64,000 nucleotides of DNA. Source: Paralichthys olivaceus. Lineage: Eukaryota; Chordata; Actinopteri; Pleuronectiformes; Paralichthyidae. The stretch spans positions 7,383,001-7,447,000 of the forward strand of contig NC_091102.1 of the NCBI RefSeq assembly GCF_024713975.1, written 5' to 3'. Position 1 is the first letter of the stretch. Every line of letters begins with the position of its first letter. Positions 59,100-64,000 of the stretch are shown here, one piece after another. Below the pieces are notes generated by a model. It did not search any database, was not told where the DNA came from, and saw nothing but the letters and a program-made list of their open reading frames with translations. Both the position numbers and the translations under genes were made by a program.

Positions 59100-59240
59100 C
59101 GCTGATTCTGGGTTCTCCTATTCCAGCTGGAATTGGCTCCAGTGTCCCTGCAACCCTTGAAGGATAAGCAGCATAGACAATGGAAGCACGAACGAATGGA
59201 AGGATGAGTGGACAGATTGATGGATGGATGGATTAACTGA
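59100..59240 (+). repeat. Retroposon-like tail with GATGGATGG repeat
   Basis: GGGTTCTCCTATTCCAGCTGG, CCCTGCAACCCTTGAAGGATAAGCAGCATAGACAATGG and a final GGAAGGATGAG...GATGGATGGATGG tail resemble the 3' ends of fish retroposons that finish in GATGG units. A shorter similar piece (CCCTTGAGGATAAGTGCTAGTGATGG) lies at about 42320. Confidence 0.55.
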
Positions 59241-60779
59241 TTATGCCATGATAGAAGGAGTTTTGGAATAAACTTTCATGTCATTTGAAAACATTTAAAC
59301 TTGTATCTATTTGATTTGATGGACAAATTGTATTAAAATTAAACTAGCCAAAGCCATAAATACACATATATCTATCAAATCCTCACACATATACAACCAA
59401 CAATGAACTTTCCAAATGCCAACTTTACTCAAATTATCTCATTTCTCATGGACCTCAATAAATCTTTGGAGTTGTGCACTGGTGTATTTGTCTTCTTTTC
59501 ATTTGCTGTAAATGATAGGGACAAACTCGTCCATTCATTCCGCCATGATTAATGAAATAGAAGCTGTCTGTAGATGAATGAGGTTTTTGAATCACTGTAT
59601 TTATCATGTCTGCTTTCACTGAACTCACGAATGGGACTAATTGACTCAGGTTGATCTAATAATCACCTTAATACAACAAAGTGAAAGTGAATCATTTGGG
59701 GTGTAATTCCTATTATCGTCAACAAGAGGCGCAACACTCCCCCTGAAAGGGTCTTTCTCCTCTGGCGTTGTCCTGGTCCCTTCTTTAGTGACGTCACCAA
59801 CCAGACCGGCGATCAAGCCGACTGAAGAGAACAGGATCACACCGAAAGTGATGTTTTACTACAAAGTTAAAGTATTTCATTTTCACTGTCGTATTTTTCA
59901 GTGAAATGATCCTGATCCTGAGTACAGTCAGGAGGTACAAAGAAAAAGAAAACGTGTTACCACAATAACAACCAAAATAATAAATGAAATGAAAATAATC
60001 ATAATAAAAGGCTATGAATAGCCTTGCCTATCTATTTATTGATAGTGAAATACAGTTAATTCTAAATAACATTTCTTCAGATATAGATGTCACAACCAAC
60101 ATATTAACATATGGCCTAAGAGCTTTCTTATCAGTTTAAAATAATGAACGACTTACAAAATCAATTATTGCCAGTGGATGAGAAAAGATATGAAACAATA
60201 ACTGCCTTGAATATTGTATGTTGTGTACAAACACAAACGTTTGTAAGCTTTATGAATGTATAAGAACCAGTAAATATCATACATAATAGTGTAGTGAACA
60301 TATGTTAGTGTGTGGGTACGTATGTTTGTGCAAACAGGAGCATGTACATATGTACACATCAAAATACCCAATGTGAGATATGCAATATCAAACCTGTATG
60401 TCATATGTCTATATACCCACACCCCTTTTTCCTCTTCTGATATGCTTTTGTGATGTTTAAAGTAAAATAATGTTTTTAATTCTTCTTCAAATGATTGATA
60501 TTACTCAATTATAAATGCTCTATGTTATGAATTGTAATTAGTAGGCTAATTATGGAGCAGATAATCTGCTTGTTTGGATCTCGTTCGGCAAGTATTCCAA
60601 AAAATGAATTTAGCCAGTGTGACTTTATTACCTACACAAAGTAGCTTATGTTCATGGATTTTTAGGGTGTTTTTAAACAGTTAAATTGATTTCTCAGAGA
60701 GTAATTCATGGATTTTGATGAAAAACGAATCAGCTTGTGCAATGCGGTGCTCATGTTTAAACTCTCCTTCGCTGATCGG
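59241..60779. other. Intergenic, with a repeat fragment at 60640-60740
   Basis: Mostly AT-rich with no gene recognised. At 60640-60740, GATTTCTCAGAGAGTAATTCATGGATTTTGATGAAAAACGA and TGCAATGCGGTGC resemble the 3' half of the dispersed family at 10741 (copy 6). Confidence 0.45.
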
Positions 60780-61060
60780 GACGTGCTGTTTTATTTTGAC
60801 AGTCACGGCAGGAAGTGCTGCGCTCCTCGTGTCCACCTTGTTGGCAGTGATTGAGGTGGAGGCTGCGACAGAAAAACAATCGAGCACAGGTCGAGTCCAC
60901 GTTCAGCTCCTGATTCCACAGAAAACAAACACGCACCAAACCGGAGCACGTGTGGATTTAAACGTCATTTGCGTGGCCTCACTTGCGCACAGTTCGCACG
61001 CGGCTTTCCCTTTCCGCGTGTTGTGCGTGTCGCGGGTTTCTCTCTGGAGTGAACACTAAG
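60780..61060 (+). promoter_or_regulatory. nck2: CpG-rich promoter and noncoding first exon, probably nck2
   Basis: CpG density rises sharply (ACGGCAGGAAGTGCTGCGCTCC, TTTCCGCGTGTTGTGCGTGTCGCGGG) and the segment ends in a donor, CACTAAG/GTAAGACC (last exon base 61060). No TATA box is seen. In human, NCK2 follows FHL2 in the opposite orientation with a noncoding first exon and long first intron, which this fits. The assignment rests on synteny and the donor; no NCK2 coding sequence lies in the window. Confidence 0.45.
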
Positions 61061-64000
61061 GTAAGACCGCAGCGTCAACTGTGTTAAGTTGGAGCGCTGG
61101 TTTTCGGCGTCTGTTTTTGTTCAAAGTGTGATTTACGCATCGTAACGTCTCCGCTAACATCGGGGAAAGTTGCGACAGGGATCGCGTGTCACTCGTGTCA
61201 CTTTGTGGACGTGACGCTGCCTCTTTGTCCGCTCAGATGTGGTTTGATAACTAAAGACACTGCGCCCGGTTTACGTTGTGTTCCAGATCCGCGGGATTAA
61301 AATACCAAATCTGCGTGGTTTCATTTCTAATTCTCCAAAGTGAAACACGCAGTTTTAATGTGTGCACTCCTCCGTTTTCCAACATTTCCCCAGCAGCTCT
61401 TGTTAAAGGCCTGTGAGCTCAGGTCTGAGTCTGATTTCTATCGCATCTCCTCTGTTATCTGGAGTTTTCTCGCCTCTGCGCATTTGTTTTATGAATCATT
61501 TTTGCTCGTGTTGTCAGTGATAGAGTGAATGTCCTACGCCAAAGCTCCTGTTTTGAACGCGACAGCTCTCACAATGAACCACATTTGGCCAAAACACCAC
61601 AGATTGGCGACTGGTGCCACATGCAGCAGAGGTTGTCAGTGTTCCTAGTGGCTGCTCGTGGTAACAGCACCGTGTATTCCTCTTATCACTGATGCATTGG
61701 TTTGTCTTGCTTGTCTGATGTTGTGTTACACGGGTTGTCCTTAAAATCAGGATGTTTATTTGCTCAAGAACAGAGTGGAAATTGTGTTTTTTTGGCTTTA
61801 AAGCAACACTATGTAACATTATAGCGCCTTTTGCAGACACACGTTTGTTCAACTGCTTGTGCAACTCTGGCTGCAAATGCACATGATGGCAGCGCTTGAT
61901 CCGGGACGTATTGGCTTCATTTCTGGATAGTGGGAGGAAGGGGAGACATGTTGTCTATCTTTGTGTAAAGTTTATGGGCTGAGCGATGTGGTTTTCATGT
62001 AGGGGATAAACAATCTCTTCCCTGGAGCTCTGACTGCCTCATCCCACTCCAAACTCATTTTTTTAAAGTTTGCACACTAATATAACTGTTTTTTGAATGA
62101 CTTTGACTGTGTTTCCCACATGAGGTCCCACTCACCAAACACACATAGAGCAACAACAGACGATCAGGTTAAGAAGTGTGAATGAAAGTGGAAACATTCT
62201 CCCTATACCAACTCGGTGTACCATCAAACAAAAAGAAGTAAAAAGGTTGTGTTACTTGGATCTCCCTTTACTGATCGAGGTTACTTGAAGGCACACTTCC
62301 GTGGCACACCTATGCTGCAGTCACACCCTCTGTTAAGAGAACCATGGTAACACAGTGTAGGACAAGGTTCGCTCAGCATGACAGGTATGTGGGAGGCATG
62401 TGCACTAAGAGACTGCCGGGCCTGTATTTCAGAAACTTTTTTATCTTACATCAACAGAATCTCTGGAGGTCAGTGCATGTCTGAAAGCAGCTATAGAAAA
62501 ATAGTCATGAGGAGACTGTTGGTAGTGAAGTCCAAATAAAAGCAGGATCCCAGACTCTTTCACACATTGAGACACACAGCGTAATGATTAACTGATGTGG
62601 GATTGGTTCTCGCTATTGTCTGATAACCTCAAGATGATCTTGGATTTTGCAATAGAAAGAATGACCGCTTTTATGAAGACACGATACCTCACTGATGGTC
62701 TAGTGGGGATGACAACTTACAATATTTATTATCGTTAAAGTACGAACTTGAGGCATTTTTGATAACTTAAAGACTCGCAGCTTCGGCCGACGATTACGTT
62801 TTGTTCTGGGACCCGTCAGATTCTGTCACCTGTTATGAAACAAGTTTGGATTGTGCATGAAAAAACACCCACAGTCACTTAAAATTGATATTCACTAACA
62901 AATAACAAAAATCCCACCAGCCTCAGCTGTACTTTGCGTGTATGTTACCATGTCAACATGCTAAGATGGGGGCTGTGGCAAACATCGTATTTAACATCAT
63001 TGCTATTGTGAGCATGTTTGCTTGTAAGTAAGTAAAGCCCGACAGAGCTGGTTGTATGACTGCAGACTCTTAGTTTCTAAGTTTCTATTTTAAAACATCT
63101 TTCTCTTTTGTCTGTAATTTTACACCTTCATCCTTTGTTTTCTTCCTCTTATCAGTACTTCAGGGATCAGTTGTCAGTCTCAAGCTTTTCCTTCTTTCAG
63201 TTTGCCTGCTCTCTCCTCTGTTTTTACCTCTATCATCACATCACTTCTCTGCCACCCGGCTTGAGTGTTCCCATGTCATGGCCAACAACTGAACTAACTG
63301 TCTGTTGGCCTCAGTGTCCCTGTGTCACCACTGGGCACTGGGCCTAATCCCTCTCTGGGACGCTGAGGGGAAGACCAGGAAGGGAAGGGGTGAGAGTGAG
63401 GGAGGGAGTGAGGGAGGGAACTGCGAGCAAGTAGAGCTGGTTACAGCACATTGTTACAGTATCTGAGCATTACACTCAGTATGTCAACAAAGCCACAGCC
63501 AGGGCTGTGATGGTTTGGATTTTTTCTCACTTCAGTGATAAAGCAACATATTATTCCCCTCTTATGTTTTATTTTGAAAACCGAATGCAGCTGCTTGTTT
63601 ATTTTCATTCTAAATCCAAGTCATTAAAGTCATGTATTGTTTGTGATCTGGGACGCTTCATGTCTGAATACAGGCACGCTTCACAAATTTACCATCAAAG
63701 CCCTATAGCCACAGATGGTGCGTGATGTTGTCAAGGCCTGAGATGGCATGAGAGGCGATTACTGACAGAGCAGAGTCCCAGAGTTCGAAATATGTTGGAG
63801 TAAAAGCTATATTCATTTAAAAAGATACAGCCAATTGTGAATTTTCCTCTCTATTACCGGCCATTGTTTCCTAATTCATGGAATTAGATTTCTGTCAGCC
63901 TTCCTGAGGTTTCCAGGTACTTGGCTGTAGAGATTGTAAATTTGATTCCTCCTCCTTCCACAGGCAAACAGGACCATAAATTTATAAACAGGCTGAAAAC
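61061..64000 (+). other. nck2: Presumed first intron of nck2
   Basis: CpG-rich until about 61330, then ordinary AT-rich sequence. No exon encoding the NCK2 N-terminal SH3 region was found before the window ends. A short decayed repeat (TTAAAGCAACACTATGTAAC..., 61797-61900) and a purine-rich run (GGGAGGGAGTGAGGGAGGG, 63400-63418) are present. Confidence 0.4.

Noticed and set aside
1-64000. CRISPR arrays, operons, prophage or bacterial mobile elements
   Set aside because: Nothing of the sort is present; splicing, microsatellites and gene content are vertebrate.
1-64000. tRNA, rRNA or microRNA genes
   Set aside because: I saw no cloverleaf with A/B boxes, no rRNA segment, and no hairpin long enough for a microRNA precursor; a covariance-model scan could still find some.

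Overview
This is vertebrate nuclear DNA, most likely from a ray-finned (teleost) fish. The genes have introns with GT/AG splice sites, there is polyadenylation-type rather than bacterial signalling, and the DNA is AT-rich with many microsatellites. Several decayed repeats are of kinds common in fish genomes. The species cannot be named from the sequence.

The anchor genes, in order, are pou3f3 (+, one exon, 27416-28678), gpr45 (+, one coding exon, 39007-40149), the C2orf49/ashwin homologue (+, four coding exons, 42741-44996) and fhl2 (-, five coding exons, 48939 down to 47254). At 60780-61060 there is a CpG-rich stretch ending in a splice donor, placed and oriented like the first noncoding exon of nck2 (+). 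Order and orientation match human 2q12 (POU3F3, MRPS9, GPR45, TGFBRAP1, C2orf49, FHL2, NCK2), except that no MRPS9 or TGFBRAP1 coding exon is recognisable where each should lie.

Layout. 1-26.9 kb is a gene-poor flank of pou3f3. It holds no recognisable coding exon, but has several low-repeat, TAAT- or octamer-bearing islands that look like candidate conserved regulatory elements, and decayed repeats. 26.9-29.4 kb is the pou3f3 promoter, gene and 3' UTR. 29.4-39 kb holds microsatellites, an unassigned possible exon near 34.2 kb, and two copies of one L2-like LINE in opposite orientations; the larger (36276-38588) keeps a reverse transcriptase region broken by one stop codon. 39-45.5 kb is gpr45 and ashwin. 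47-51.2 kb is fhl2 with a probable 5' noncoding exon at its upstream end. 51.2-60.6 kb is intergenic with repeats and a perfect hairpin. 60.8-64 kb is the presumed start and first intron of nck2.

The genes do not form an operon or shared pathway. POU3F3 is a neural and renal transcription factor, GPR45 an orphan receptor, ashwin a nuclear protein studied in Xenopus patterning and linked to the tRNA-ligase complex, FHL2 a LIM-only adaptor of muscle and nucleus, and NCK2 an SH2/SH3 adaptor. Their grouping is best read as ancient conserved synteny. I did not find a convincing undescribed system; the most useful leads are the regulatory islands, the palindromes, the unassigned exon, the two missing syntenic genes and a repeat family with about seven copies.
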